DNA of 64,000 bases from Pseudomonadota bacterium (GTDB lineage: Bacteria; Pseudomonadota; Gammaproteobacteria; Steroidobacterales; Steroidobacteraceae), in assembly GCA_018240525.1 (NCBI GenBank), contig JAFEFN010000014.1, forward strand, positions 792,487 through 856,486, in the 5' to 3' direction. A program made the position numbers and the translations under genes. The notes under the pieces are model-generated. The model was not told the DNA's origin, did not search any database, and saw nothing but the letters and a program-made list of their open reading frames with translations. Below, in pieces: positions 31,966 through 47,175 of the stretch (positions are counted from its first letter, which is position 1; every line of letters starts with the position of its first letter).

Positions 31966-33123
31966 TCAGCCACGGATTCGGCGTCGTTCGGCCACCCAAA
32001 ACACCGGCAGCGCTGCAAGCTGCGCTGCCACGGCGATGGCCACCAGGGCTTCGCGCGAATTGTCGTACAACAGTCCCATGGCAATGCTGCCCACCAGCCA
32101 TCCGCCGCCGTACCCGGTATAGAAAAGGCCGAACGCGAGGTCACGGCGGCCTTCGGGCAGCATTCCCGCCACGACCGCCTTGAGCAGCGTGTCCTGCACC
32201 GCATAGCCGATGCCCAGTAAGGGCATTGCCGCGATCACCAGCCACCAGTGGTCCGTGATGAGCGCCAGCGGCGTGAACAATGCAGACAGGACCGTCGCGG
32301 CGAGCAGGACGGGCAGCCCGAAGCGGTCGAACGATTTGCCCAGGACGAGGTTTGCGATGACCCCGCTGCCGGTGGCGAAGGCGAGCAATACCGGAATCCA
32401 GGGCGGGGCGATGATGCCGGTCCTGGTGAGGTGGTAGGAGATGAGCTCGTAACTCGTCAGGCCGGCGGCAAAGCACGCGGCCCCACACATGTACAGCCAA
32501 TAGGAAGCCCTGAAGCCCTGCTCCGGACGGGATTCCTCCCGTCCCAGCGCTGCGGGAACCGGGAAGCGCAGTCTCGCCACCGTCAGCGTGGCCAGTGCCA
32601 GCAGCGTGGACAGCAGGAGCATGGCGTAGGCGTTCTGGTAGCTGCCCTTGAAAAACAGCACCGCTGCGGCCACCAGCGGCCCGAGGGTGGCCCCGGTTTC
32701 GTCCAAGGCGGTGTTCACCGCGTACACCCACCCCTTGCCGTGCTTGCCGGTCGTGTACGACAGCATCGCTTCGACTGTGGGCTTGCGCAGCGCCCGACCG
32801 ATGCGCTCAGCAAGGATGAGCGCCGCAGCCACCGGCCAGTTGCCCGCCAGCGCCATGGCCGGTACGGCGAGCAGATTGATGGTGTAGCCGAGAAAGGTGA
32901 GCGACCAGTGACGCCCGGTGCGGTCGGCCACGTAGCCGGCCACGGATCGCAGGCTGTAGCCGAGGAACTCCCCCAGCCCGGCAACGATGCTGATGACGGC
33001 AGCACTCGCACCGAGCGAACCCATGAAGGCGCCGTTGATACTGGCGCCACCCTCGTAGGTCAGGTCGGCGAACAGGTTGACGATGCCGATCGTCAGCACG
33101 AAGCGGAAGGCCGCATCGGCCAT
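31966..33123 (-). CDS. MFS transporter
   Basis: A GTG at 33141 is also possible; I choose the ATG at 33123, which gives a 385-residue protein of twelve membrane helices. Marks include the loop LRSVAGYVADRTGRHWSLTF between helices 2 and 3, AERIGRALRKPTVEAMLSYT, NTALDETGATLGPLVAAAV and LVLGKSFDRFGLPVLLAATV. This RSVAGYxADRTGRH subgroup is commonly annotated only as MFS; the substrate is unknown. It lies between sorA (140 bases) and the hemerythrin gene (40 bases), all on the minus strand, but a shared transcript is uncertain. Confidence 0.87.
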   Translation of the reverse strand: MADAAFRFVLTIGIVNLFADLTYEGGASINGAFMGSLGASAAVISIVAGLGEFLGYSLRSVAGYVADRTGRHWSLTFLGYTINLLAVPAMALAGNWPVAAALILAERIGRALRKPTVEAMLSYTTGKHGKGWVYAVNTALDETGATLGPLVAAAVLFFKGSYQNAYAMLLLSTLLALATLTVARLRFPVPAALGREESRPEQGFRASYWLYMCGAACFAAGLTSYELISYHLTRTGIIAPPWIPVLLAFATGSGVIANLVLGKSFDRFGLPVLLAATVLSALFTPLALITDHWWLVIAAMPLLGIGYAVQDTLLKAVVAGMLPEGRRDLAFGLFYTGYGGGWLVGSIAMGLLYDNSREALVAIAVAAQLAALPVFWVAERRRIRG

Positions 33124-33163
33124 GGCAGCGCCGCCCTTCACGCTGCTCTCGCCGTGATGCGGG

Positions 33164-33868
33164 TCACGCGGCAGGTGGCGGTGGCGCGGTCACGGTGGAG
33201 AGGTTAGCAAGTCCAAAGCTCTCCTCGATACCCGCGATCTGCTTGAGCGCGTGCTCGAAGCCATCGGCGCCCAGCATCTTGCGTTCCAGGTCTTCGAATT
33301 GCTCCCCCATCTCTTCGTAGTTCTTCTCGCCCAGGGCTGCCTTCCAGGCGGGAAACAACACCGTATCCTCGCGTGCCGTATGCGGCCCGTACATCGCGAC
33401 GAACGTCTCGAGCGTCGCCGCCAGCGATTCGCCTCCGCCCTGGCCAACGCGCGTGCCGCCGGCAACGCGGATCACGTAGTCCGTGATCTCCCGCCCCCGC
33501 TGGTGCTGGGTCAACAAGACCTCGGGCAGCTGGGAAACCGGGGACTTGAGCTTACGCACGACCGGGAAAATGTGGGTTTCCTCCAGAGCGTGCTCGTGGT
33601 AGTCCTCGGCGAAACGGCGCATCAGCCTGGCGGTGTCCAGCAGGCCTCGCAACGGGACGGAGGCTGGATCGGCGCGCGCGCGGCGCGCGGCTTCCCGGTA
33701 CACGAACAGCGCACGCCGTATGACACCGTGCTCACGCATCAGGTCTTCGTTGGCCGTGACCTCCGCTTGGTCCTCTTCCTCCTTGGCGTGGCTCCACGGC
33801 GCCAGCGCCGTAAAGCCTGCGGTGGCCGTCGCGAGCAGAACCGACCGGCGTGTGGCGATTGCCTTCAT
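33164..33868 (-). CDS. Exported hemerythrin-domain protein
   Basis: The 234-residue product starts with a twin-arginine-like signal (ATRRSVLLATATAGFTALAP) and a GGAGG ribosome site precedes the ATG. The body is a four-helix bundle with hemerythrin ligands: a His in LMREHGVIRRALFVYREA, HEHALEETHIFP with the H-x3-E pair, VLLTQHQRGREITDY and YGPHTAREDTVLFPAW. Hemerythrins bind oxygen or nitric oxide at a di-iron centre and also help repair iron-sulfur centres under nitrosative stress. A periplasmic version near NirK and NnrS would suit NO protection, but this is context-based. Confidence 0.87.
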   Translation of the reverse strand: MKAIATRRSVLLATATAGFTALAPWSHAKEEEDQAEVTANEDLMREHGVIRRALFVYREAARRARADPASVPLRGLLDTARLMRRFAEDYHEHALEETHIFPVVRKLKSPVSQLPEVLLTQHQRGREITDYVIRVAGGTRVGQGGGESLAATLETFVAMYGPHTAREDTVLFPAWKAALGEKNYEEMGEQFEDLERKMLGADGFEHALKQIAGIEESFGLANLSTVTAPPPPAA

Positions 33869-34071
33869 ATAAATGTCCTCCCGGGCAAGAACCGAGAACT
33901 GGCGTCACAGGAAGAATGTAAGGAGCGCCAAAGATCCCACAGAACCCGCAGGTTGCCCAGTCAGGCGAGGGAGGGATTGGAACTCACGCACCGAGCCGAA
34001 GCACGTGCGGCAGCGGGAGGCTGGCTGGAGTACTTTTTGCTTCGCAGCACTTTCCTTAAGAAAACGTAAGA

Positions 34072-34104
34072 AAAGGCCCGGACGTTGTAACGTGCCGGGC
34101 CTTT
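34072..34104 (-). terminator. Rho-independent terminator of the 687-aa gene
   Basis: AAAGGCCCGG pairs with CCGGGCCTTT around a 13-base loop that itself contains ACGTT/AACGT. Read on the minus strand the hairpin ends in TTTTCTT. It lies 52 bases after the stop of the gene at 34156-36219. The T-rich right side would also partly terminate plus-strand transcripts. Confidence 0.75.
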
Positions 34105-34155
34105 CCTGGACTCACAGAAAGGGGGCGGCGCGCCTGCCGCCGCCCCTCTACCCTG

Positions 34156-36219
34156 TCAGGGGATGAACTTGCTGATGTGAGTGGACCAGTTGGCAAGGGC
34201 AGTCCGCACGCCCACGCCGCCCGGCGTACCTGCGCACGTCCCCAGCAGGTTGTCGCCATGGCCCCCTGCGAAGAACGGGCCACCCCAGTCGTTGTAGCTG
34301 CACGCGTGCGCGATGAATTCGCTGGCGACCCAGATCGAATTGCCGTCGACCGCCGTGTAGCCGTAGTCGCCCCACCGCGTCCGCGGCGGACTGCCAACCA
34401 GGGCCTTGTAGCTGGTGAAGCCATCGTCGACCGCAAGGCCGTCGCCGCCGGGAATCACATTCCAGCTGCTGGCTCCGGCGATGGCGTCGATGGCGGCATA
34501 GCCAGCGCTCGGATTGGTGGCATCGCCCGAGAGGGTGAAGGCCATGACCCCGCGTCCACTGGAGGTCACGCCGATCGCGGGATAGGTGAAGTCGTAGCCC
34601 GCCGCACCCAGGTAGCCTTGCAGCGCCACCTTGCCGGCGCTCGGATTCAGTATGAACCAGGCAATACCCGCGCGCTGCGCTCCGCCGTCGGGATTGAGCG
34701 CGGTGTCGAGCGCGCCCCACAGCTTGCCATTCGCGTAGGTGACCTGCTGCATGCGCGTATCGTTGCCATCGGGCTGCGACACCACTTCATCGAAGCCCGA
34801 GGCACCCACCAGCAGATTCCAGCAGCCGGCACCGGCGATGGTCACAGTGGTCTGATCGTTCAGGCAATACCCCTGCGGGACATCGGTGCCCGGTGCCGAT
34901 CCGGATCCCGGCTGCGTCTGCTTCGGCGGCACCGCGTACTGGGTGACAGCCACGAGTCGCGTGCTGAGGTTCAGTGCAGGTGTCGCCGAGTTCAGCGAGG
35001 AAGTGTTGCTGAGCGTCCAGACGACGACCTGCTGCGACATGCGCGTTCCGGCGCCACCCGTCACCGGCATCTGCGCCTCGTCGGCGGCGTTGGAACTCAT
35101 GAAGTAGGCAGTCCCGCCGTTGGAAGCATCAAACTGGCTGGGATCAGGCGAAGTCGCCGGCCACACCGTGAAGCCCGGCTGGGTCGACCCGCTTTCGCTC
35201 GGCGCATTGACCAGTCCCGAAGTATCGATGTGCACGTACGTGGCGGCAGTGCCCGCCACGAGCTTCGCCTTCGACATCGCATAGATCTGCGCGCCGGCAA
35301 ATCCGTTGTAGAGCCAGGGATAGGAGTTGGTAGTCAGATAAATGCCGTTGGCGTCGGCGCCGATATGGGGATAGTCACCCAGGTACGGACCGGCATTGAC
35401 TCCGCCCGCGTTGGTGCCGTCGTTGGTGACATCGATGCTGTAGATCGTCCAGCTGCCCGTGGGATCGCTGGTCGCGCTCACCGCGAGATCCAGGTGATTC
35501 CTCAGCGTACGGGCGCCGGTGACCGGGTTGACGTCCAGCGTGAGCACGAGGAAGAAGAACCGCTTGGTCTGGGCATCATAGATGCAACTTGGATCCGTGA
35601 TCGACGGCCCACGGGCGCCGGTGGCGCGATTCACCGCCGCCGGATACCCATAGAACGAGTTGAGATCCACGGCATGGTTCACGTTGCGGGGCAGCCTGCT
35701 CACGATATTGGTCGCCGTGTTGTCCGGCAGCACGGACTGACCGGAAGTGTTGAAGACGTTCATCACGTCGTTGGTGGCTTCCACGACGTACCCATTGCCG
35801 ACGCACAGCGCCTGATCGGGGGGTTCCAGGGAGAACTGATTGCCGCCACGGGCGTAGCGCTGCTGGTAGTGGTTCACGCCCTCGAAGCCGGTGACGAACG
35901 CCGGATTCGACTTGGCCTTCCGCACGCTCTGCACCGAGACACCGTGACCGCTGCCATGCGAGTAGCTGCGGTTGACGATGGAACCCTGGTACGCCCCTGG
36001 ACCGCCGTCATCATCTGACTGGCCGTCAAACTCCACCCGGGTGACGTCCCCCTCGCCCGAGGGCGAATACGCGCCGGTCTGCGGCGTCCCACTGCCCGGG
36101 CGTGGAAGCTGTATGGTCGTGCCGGCAGGTGCAGCCGGCGAATTCAGCGGCAACAACAGCGCTGCCGCGCAGAGCGCGGCGCACACCGCGCCGAGAGAAT
36201 GTGCTAAGGCCCTCATCAT
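34156..36219 (-). CDS. Large secreted protein of unknown function
   Basis: The 687-residue product has a signal peptide (AVCAALCAAALLLPLNSPAA) and no membrane helix. The mature part has repeated loops of Asn/Gly/Tyr and strands, with PDQALCVGNGYVVEATNDVM, NVFNTSGQSVLPDN, GPYLGDYPHIGADANGIYLT and WGDYGYTAVDGNSIWVASEF, ending GVGVRTALANWSTHISKFIP. The blade-like recurrences suggest a beta-propeller, as in secreted proteins with PDxxxCVGN starts found in soil bacteria. Function unknown. It is monocistronic, with its own terminator and a 300-base upstream gap. Confidence 0.75.
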   Translation of the reverse strand: MMRALAHSLGAVCAALCAAALLLPLNSPAAPAGTTIQLPRPGSGTPQTGAYSPSGEGDVTRVEFDGQSDDDGGPGAYQGSIVNRSYSHGSGHGVSVQSVRKAKSNPAFVTGFEGVNHYQQRYARGGNQFSLEPPDQALCVGNGYVVEATNDVMNVFNTSGQSVLPDNTATNIVSRLPRNVNHAVDLNSFYGYPAAVNRATGARGPSITDPSCIYDAQTKRFFFLVLTLDVNPVTGARTLRNHLDLAVSATSDPTGSWTIYSIDVTNDGTNAGGVNAGPYLGDYPHIGADANGIYLTTNSYPWLYNGFAGAQIYAMSKAKLVAGTAATYVHIDTSGLVNAPSESGSTQPGFTVWPATSPDPSQFDASNGGTAYFMSSNAADEAQMPVTGGAGTRMSQQVVVWTLSNTSSLNSATPALNLSTRLVAVTQYAVPPKQTQPGSGSAPGTDVPQGYCLNDQTTVTIAGAGCWNLLVGASGFDEVVSQPDGNDTRMQQVTYANGKLWGALDTALNPDGGAQRAGIAWFILNPSAGKVALQGYLGAAGYDFTYPAIGVTSSGRGVMAFTLSGDATNPSAGYAAIDAIAGASSWNVIPGGDGLAVDDGFTSYKALVGSPPRTRWGDYGYTAVDGNSIWVASEFIAHACSYNDWGGPFFAGGHGDNLLGTCAGTPGGVGVRTALANWSTHISKFIP

Positions 36220-36518
36220 CTGCTCCTTCCCGAATTGTTGTGTTTGCGCGCCGCAATAGAACCATCAGTCGCCCGTTCGGCGACCTGGAGCTGCTGCGAT
36301 CGTGAGTGTTCCGCACCCGTCTTGTGGCGGGCTTGCCTAACTTTCGCTTACAAAGTTAGTAGCGATCTTGCGCTCACTGCGGATGATTGCAAGCGCATTT
36401 TTCAACGTTCTTCCGCACCACTGCTAAGGAGCCGGCCTGGTGCACAGGACGCACGCGCGGAGCAGGTAGCAATCGCGCGCGATCCTGGACGTGTCCGCAG
36501 CAGTGCCACGCGCTGCGC
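36220..36518. other. Intergenic region with one inverted repeat
   Basis: Between the secreted protein and the kinase stop there is no gene. CTAACTTT, seven bases, AAAGTTAG (36337-36359) is a perfect 8-base inverted repeat about 118 bases before the secreted protein's start; it could be an operator or a weak transcript end for the kinase unit. Confidence 0.5.
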
Positions 36519-38269
36519 TCAAGCCGGCTGTCTTGCCGGCAGCACTCCCGCCAGCAGTCTGTCCATCACCGCCGGGTCGACCGGCTTGGTCAGGTGGATG
36601 TCGAAGCCGGCTTGTTCGGCGCGCTGCCGATCCGATTCCTGACCCCAGCCCGTGAGCGCCACAAGCCTGATATCACGGCCCCAGGGCTCGCTGCGTATGC
36701 GCCTCGCAACTTCGTAGCCATCCGCACGGGGCATCCCGATATCAAGCACCGCGATTTCCGGCCGGCACTGCGCGGCAAGTTCGAACGCGCGCAACCCATC
36801 GCGAGCCTGGTGCACTTCATGACCATTGAGTGACAGGAGCATCGCCAGGCTTTCCAGTGCATCCTGGTTGTCATCCGCCAGCAGGATGCGCCTCCTCGCC
36901 AGGGCGGTCGGCGTGTCGGCGGCCGGTACCTCGGCTGCCACATCGGGCTCTGCTCTTTCCAAGGAGATCGGCAGACGGATGGTGAACTCACTGCCGGTAC
37001 CGGGTCCGTCGCTGGCGACACTCACGCTGCCCCCGTGCATCTCCACGAGCCGCCGGACCAGGGCAAGCCCAATCCCCAAGCCGCTCTGCGGACGGTCACC
37101 GGGCTGATCCAGCTGCGTGAACATGTCAAAGATGCGCGGCAGCACCTCCGGGGCGATGCCGACGCCGCTGTCACGCACGGTGATCTCCGCGTCCCGGAGG
37201 CGCCGGCGCGCCAGTATCGTGATGCTGCCGCGGGCCTCCGTGTACTTCACCGCATTGGCCAGGAGGTTTCCGAACACCTGGGTCAGCCGGACCGGGTCGG
37301 CATAGAGCCAGAGCGTGCGCTCCGGAACCTCGACCGTGAGCACATGGCCGCGCGCATCCATTGCCGGCTTCATCATCTCGACCGCGCGCGCCACCAGTTC
37401 GGCGACATCGACCCGCTCGCGCGCCAGGTTGATCTTGCCGCGGGTGATCCGGGACACATCGAGCAGGTCATCGACGAGCCGCGTCAGCTGCAGCAGCTGG
37501 CGCTCGATCACATCGCGCCCCAGGTTCACCTGCTCCTCCCCGCCGGACTTGAGCAGGTGCACCGCGTAGCGGATGGGCGCCAACGGGTTACGGAGCTCGT
37601 GGGCCAGCATGGCCAGGAATTCGTCCTTGTGCCGGTTCGCCTCCATCAGCGCCTGCTCGGCGCGCACCCGCTCGGCGACTTCCGTGTGCAACGCGTGATT
37701 GGTGCGCTCGAGCTGCAGGTTGGCAGTCTGCAGGTTCGCGGCCAGCGCCTGCAGTTCACGGGTCTTCTCCGCCTGCAGGGCGTCTTTGTCCTGGGCGAGC
37801 CGCGCATTGGCCTCGGCGAGGTGCCGGTTGAGGTCGATCAATTCGCGCCGCTTGCAGTACAGCTCCACCAGCACCGCCACCTTGCTGCGCAGGATCTCGG
37901 GTACCACCGGGATCGCCACGTAATCCACCGCCCCGACGCTGTAGCCCTTGAGGCGGTCGAGCTCGGACATGTGCACCCCGGTCACGAATATGATGGGGGT
38001 GCGCTCGAAGCGCGGGTGCTCGTGAATGAGGCGCGCGGCCTCGAACCCGTCCATGTCGGGCATGCTCACATCCAGCAGCACGACCGCGAACTCCTGGCGC
38101 ATCAGCTGTTCCAGCGCCTCGAGACCCGAGTGGGCGAGCACGAGGTTCTGGCCGAGATCGGCGAGGACCGACTGATAGGTGAGCAGGCGCGCGTGCTGGT
38201 CATCCACCAAGAGAATGTTGACCTTCTCCGCGGACCCGGCGGGCGGGCGCGGCGGGGGCTCCCGCTGCG

Positions 38270-38285
<16 letters not shown>
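36519..38285 (-). CDS. Hybrid histidine kinase, receiver-kinase-receiver
   Basis: The 588-residue cytoplasmic protein has a receiver domain (about residues 20-140, Asp in VVLLDVSMPDMDGF), a coiled coil (about 145-215), a HisKA domain with the phospho-His in LAMLAHELRNPLAP near residue 225, a HATPase domain with NAVKYTEARGS and DSGVGIAPEV plus GLGIGLALVRRLV, and a second receiver (about 465-580, VLDIGMPRADGYEV, HLTKPVDP). In the first receiver the usual Lys-Pro is replaced (VDYVAIPVVPEIL), so its phosphorylation behaviour may differ. The gene overlaps the big HAMP kinase by 16 bases and probably forms a phosphorelay with it. Confidence 0.92.
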
Positions 38286-44014
<5,729 letters not shown>

Positions 44015-44366
44015 TAACTCCGCGGTTGACGCATCCCGGGCGGGTGAGGCGACGCGTGCGGGCTAGCATAGGACCCGGGCTGTAGGACATGCTGTAAGAC
44101 AGCGACTACATCGGGCCGCCGTGTGAAGCCGTTATTTCCCCCTGGCTTGCGTTGCAGACTCCCGCCGGGATGTGCGCTCCGGACGGTGTCATCCGATTCC
44201 TACACGATGCGTCCCTTGCGCGACATCCTTGCCTGCGCCCGCGGGTACCGCATCCGACACACCGTGGGCAGACGCACCGACAGGAGTGCCTGTTGGCTTG
44301 TTGTCCAGGTGCCCCGCGCGAACGGCCCGGCACCCGGTGCCACGCGCCGCCGCAGTGCCTGCTGCG
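44015..44366. other. Gap without a recognisable gene
   Basis: The gap holds the presumed promoter of the multi-HAMP kinase and the end of the rhomboid gene. Overlapping frames exist on both strands but lack motifs or ribosome sites. Confidence 0.5.
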
Positions 44367-44954
44367 TCAGCCGGCCACGTACCTGAAAAGCGCGGCCACC
44401 CGGCCGGGGTCTGTCGCCACCACGAACAGCACTCCAGCCAGCGCCCCGGCAATGTGCGCGTCATGGTTGATACGGCCGGTGTTGCGGCGGGCCGAATAGT
44501 AGCTATAGGCCAGGTACAGCACCGCGAAGACGGGGGCCGGGATCGGCACCGGGAGCGGCAGGATGAGGAGCCGGCTGCCGGGGAAGTAGATGATCGAGGC
44601 AAACAGCACGGCGGAGATGGCGCCGGAAGCCCCCAGGGAGGCGTAGTCCGGCTCGTTGCGATGCTGGAAGCAGGTTCCCAGGTTGCTCGCCAGCAAGCCG
44701 AAGAGGTACAGGATCACCAGCCGCGGGGTGCCGATGGCCCGTTCGAGCGGAAACGAGAAGGAGAGGAACGTCACCAGGTTGAACACCAGGTGCGCAAGGT
44801 CGGCATGGATAAACGCGCTGGTGAGGAGGCGCCACCCCTGCTGCCCCCTCGTGACCAGGTACGGCCGGAGCACCCACTGGTCGCGCAGCCGCGGCGAGGC
44901 GAATGCGGCGAGGCTTGCGATCAGGACCAGTGCCAGAATGACCCAGGTGGCCAC
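44367..44954 (-). CDS. Rhomboid intramembrane serine protease
   Basis: The 195-residue protein has six hydrophobic helices with the family marks: GWRLLTSAFIHADLAHLVFN, the catalytic Ser110 in SLGASGAISAVLFAS and the partner His167 in RINHDAHIAGALAGVLF. The usual YxxxxR/WR motif appears as GWRLLTS. It cleaves membrane-protein substrates; none can be assigned. It is a minimal six-helix type without extra domains. It starts 24 bases after the stop of the 97-aa unknown gene, probably one transcript. Confidence 0.92.
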   Translation of the reverse strand: MATWVILALVLIASLAAFASPRLRDQWVLRPYLVTRGQQGWRLLTSAFIHADLAHLVFNLVTFLSFSFPLERAIGTPRLVILYLFGLLASNLGTCFQHRNEPDYASLGASGAISAVLFASIIYFPGSRLLILPLPVPIPAPVFAVLYLAYSYYSARRNTGRINHDAHIAGALAGVLFVVATDPGRVAALFRYVAG

Positions 44955-44978
44955 GGCTGCTTATCCGATCAAGCCCGG

Positions 44979-45272
44979 TCAGGTGCGCGCACGGGCGCGC
45001 AGGCGTTGCATGAGTGCCGGCGGATTGTCCGCCGGCAAAATGCACACCTCGAGTTCGTGGGGACGGTCCGCGCCGGCGCACACATGGCCCAGGGCGCCGG
45101 CGGGGATCAGGTCACACCAGATTCGCCCGTACAGGAATCCCCGGGGAAACGCACCACACACGCCACCGGGCTCGCTGCGCACGCGCAGCGCCTGCAGGGC
45201 GTCGGCCTGGATCTCGGCTGATTCCGACCCGTTCCAGCGTTGCCGTACCCGGACGGTCTCGGATGTGCCCAT
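44979..45272 (-). CDS. Small uncharacterised protein upstream of rhomboid gene
   Basis: I choose the ATG at 45272; the frame is open further upstream but opposite a real gene. The 97-residue product contains ESAEIQADALQALRVRSEPG and GVCGAFPRGFLYGRIWCDLI followed by LGHVCAGADRPHELEVCILP. Four cysteines and no membrane helix are visible. I do not recognise the family. The 24-base gap to the rhomboid gene suggests co-transcription; the functional link is unknown. Confidence 0.55.
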   Translation of the reverse strand: MGTSETVRVRQRWNGSESAEIQADALQALRVRSEPGGVCGAFPRGFLYGRIWCDLIPAGALGHVCAGADRPHELEVCILPADNPPALMQRLRARART

Positions 45273-45366
45273 GCACGCCTTTCGTTTCGAGCCATGGTGC
45301 CCTCGCGGCGGCATCCGGTGCAAGCCCGCACGCTGCCTGTTGGCGGCGCCCGAAAGCCGATAAGTT

Positions 45367-46314
45367 GTGAAGATGAGTCCCCTTCCCCTGTCCGAGCGGA
45401 GAAGCAACGGCGCCAGCACGGGAGCGCGGGTCGCGCTGCTGGCGATGCTGCTCCTGCCGGTGCCAGCGCTCGCGCAGGAGGTTGCCCTCAGCTTCGACGA
45501 CGGCCTGGATCCGCGTGAGACGGCACAGGCCGCCGCATGGAACCAGGCGATTCTCACCGCACTCGCCGCGGCCGACGTGCACGCCATCCTCTTTGCCTGC
45601 GGCAAGCGCGTGGACAGCCCCCAGGGACTGGAACTGGTCCGGGCGTGGGGACGTGCGGGACATGAGATCGCCAACCACACCTACACGCACCCGAATTTCA
45701 ATTCGCCCGGGACGAGCCTGGCTGCCTTCACCGCCGACGTCGGGCGCGACGCCGCGCTGCTGCAGGGGCTCCCGGGCTGGACGCCGCGGCTGCGTTTCCC
45801 TTACCTGAAGGAGGGTGACACGCCGGACAAGCGCGACGGGATGCGCCGCTGGCTGCAGGAGCATGGCTATGCCAGCGGCGCGGTCAGCATCGATGCGAGC
45901 GACTGGTACTACGATGAGCGCTACGCGCACTGGCGGGCGAGGCATCCGCGCGAGGATCCGGCTCGCTTCCGCCAGGCCTATCTCGAGCACCTGTGGGACC
46001 GCGCACGCTATTACGACGCCTTGTCGCAGCGGGTGCTGGGGCGCAGCGCGGCCTACGTCCTGCTCCTGCACACCCGGCGGATCAATGCGGAGTTCCTGCC
46101 TGATGTCATCGCCATGTTCAGGGCCCGAGGCTGGCGCATCATCTCCCCCGCGCAGGCGTACGCGGACCCCCTGTACTCCATGCAGCCCGCCACGCTGCCC
46201 GCGGGCGAGAGCATCCTGTGGGCGCTGGCTGCACAGGCCGGGGTGCAGGGCCTGCGTTATCCGGCCGAGGATGAGGTCTACGAGAAGCCGATCCTGGACC
46301 GGCTGGGATTCTGA
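45367..46314 (+). CDS. Secreted polysaccharide deacetylase
   Basis: The product is 315 residues from GTG at 45367 (an ATG at 45373 in frame is an alternative), with signal peptide ALLAMLLLPVPALAQ. NodB-fold motifs are present in order: SFDDGLDP (catalytic base and metal Asp), HEIANHTYTHPNF (metal His pair), RLRFPYLKEGD and, near the end, LLLHTRRINAEFL with the catalytic His. Such enzymes deacetylate peptidoglycan, chitin-like or exopolysaccharide chains in the periplasm. It is monocistronic and convergent with the LysE-type exporter gene. Confidence 0.9.
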   Translation: MKMSPLPLSERRSNGASTGARVALLAMLLLPVPALAQEVALSFDDGLDPRETAQAAAWNQAILTALAAADVHAILFACGKRVDSPQGLELVRAWGRAGHEIANHTYTHPNFNSPGTSLAAFTADVGRDAALLQGLPGWTPRLRFPYLKEGDTPDKRDGMRRWLQEHGYASGAVSIDASDWYYDERYAHWRARHPREDPARFRQAYLEHLWDRARYYDALSQRVLGRSAAYVLLLHTRRINAEFLPDVIAMFRARGWRIISPAQAYADPLYSMQPATLPAGESILWALAAQAGVQGLRYPAEDEVYEKPILDRLGF

Positions 46315-46320
46315 GCGCGC

Positions 46321-46932
46321 CTAGCTCGGGCGCCGCGCCAGGGACAACCACACGCCCGCGCAGGTCAGCGTGACGCCCGAGGCGCGGCCCAGCAGGCGCG
46401 TGCGCCCGGGCTGCGCGAACCAGGAGCGCCCGAGTCCGGAGGCGATCGCCCAGCAGGAATCGCTGACTGCCGCCAGGACCGTCGAGACGACGCACATCAC
46501 GGTGATCTGGAAGGCCGGCGGCCGCAGCGGGTCCACGAACTGCGGCAGGAAGGCCGTGAAGAATGCAAGCGTCTTGGGGTTCGTGAGCGCCACGCCGAAG
46601 CCGCGCCAGAAATGCGCACGGGCGCCCTCGAGGCTCGCCCGGGGACGGCCCGCACCCCGCCAGGCCTGAATGCCCAACCAGATCAGGTACAGGGCACCCA
46701 CCCAGCGCAAGAACTCGAAAAGATGCACTGCGTGCCGGAGCACCCAGCCCAGGCCGACCGCGATGGCGGCCAACAACACTGCATTGCCGCTGGAGGTGCC
46801 CGCGACGGTCACCAGGGCTGCGCGCACCCCGCGCGTGGCGCCCGTGGAGATGACCAGCATCACGATGGGACCGGGGGTCAGGAGCAGCAGGATCGTGATG
46901 GCGACGAAGCCGCTGAACAGTTGCCAGTTCAT
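46321..46932 (-). CDS. LysE/RhtB-family amino-acid exporter
   Basis: The 203-residue membrane protein has the LysE pattern: LLLLTPGPIVMLVISTGATR near the N-terminus, GNAVLLAAIAVGLGWVLRH, LRWVGALYLIWLGIQAWRGA, the GFGVALTNPKTLAFFTAFLP motif near residue 120, and a last helix LGRASGVTLTCAGVWLSLA. Members export amino acids such as lysine, threonine, homoserine and cysteine; specificity cannot be told. It is a single gene. Confidence 0.92.
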   Translation of the reverse strand: MNWQLFSGFVAITILLLLTPGPIVMLVISTGATRGVRAALVTVAGTSSGNAVLLAAIAVGLGWVLRHAVHLFEFLRWVGALYLIWLGIQAWRGAGRPRASLEGARAHFWRGFGVALTNPKTLAFFTAFLPQFVDPLRPPAFQITVMCVVSTVLAAVSDSCWAIASGLGRSWFAQPGRTRLLGRASGVTLTCAGVWLSLARRPS

Positions 46933-47175
46933 TTCAACAGCATGCCCGAATCAGCACAGGCTGCCCATCCATGGAAAGCAGCGCCGCGGGGATTTGGGAC
47001 ACCGGCTACCGGCCCATGTGCGCAGGGGCTGCCGTGGGTCTCGAGCAGGAGGCCACCGAGTAGCAAGGGACGCTCGGCTGCCGTGCCGCCGTGGATTGCC
47101 TCGTGCGCAACACGTGAGGGCGCCCCGCCGCGACTGGTATAGTCCACGCTTACGTTGTTGCCGGAGCAGTACGGT

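Noticed and set aside
45112..46071. A 319-codon minus-strand open frame opposite the polysaccharide deacetylase
   Set aside because: The deacetylase motifs and signal peptide support the plus strand; the minus frame has none.
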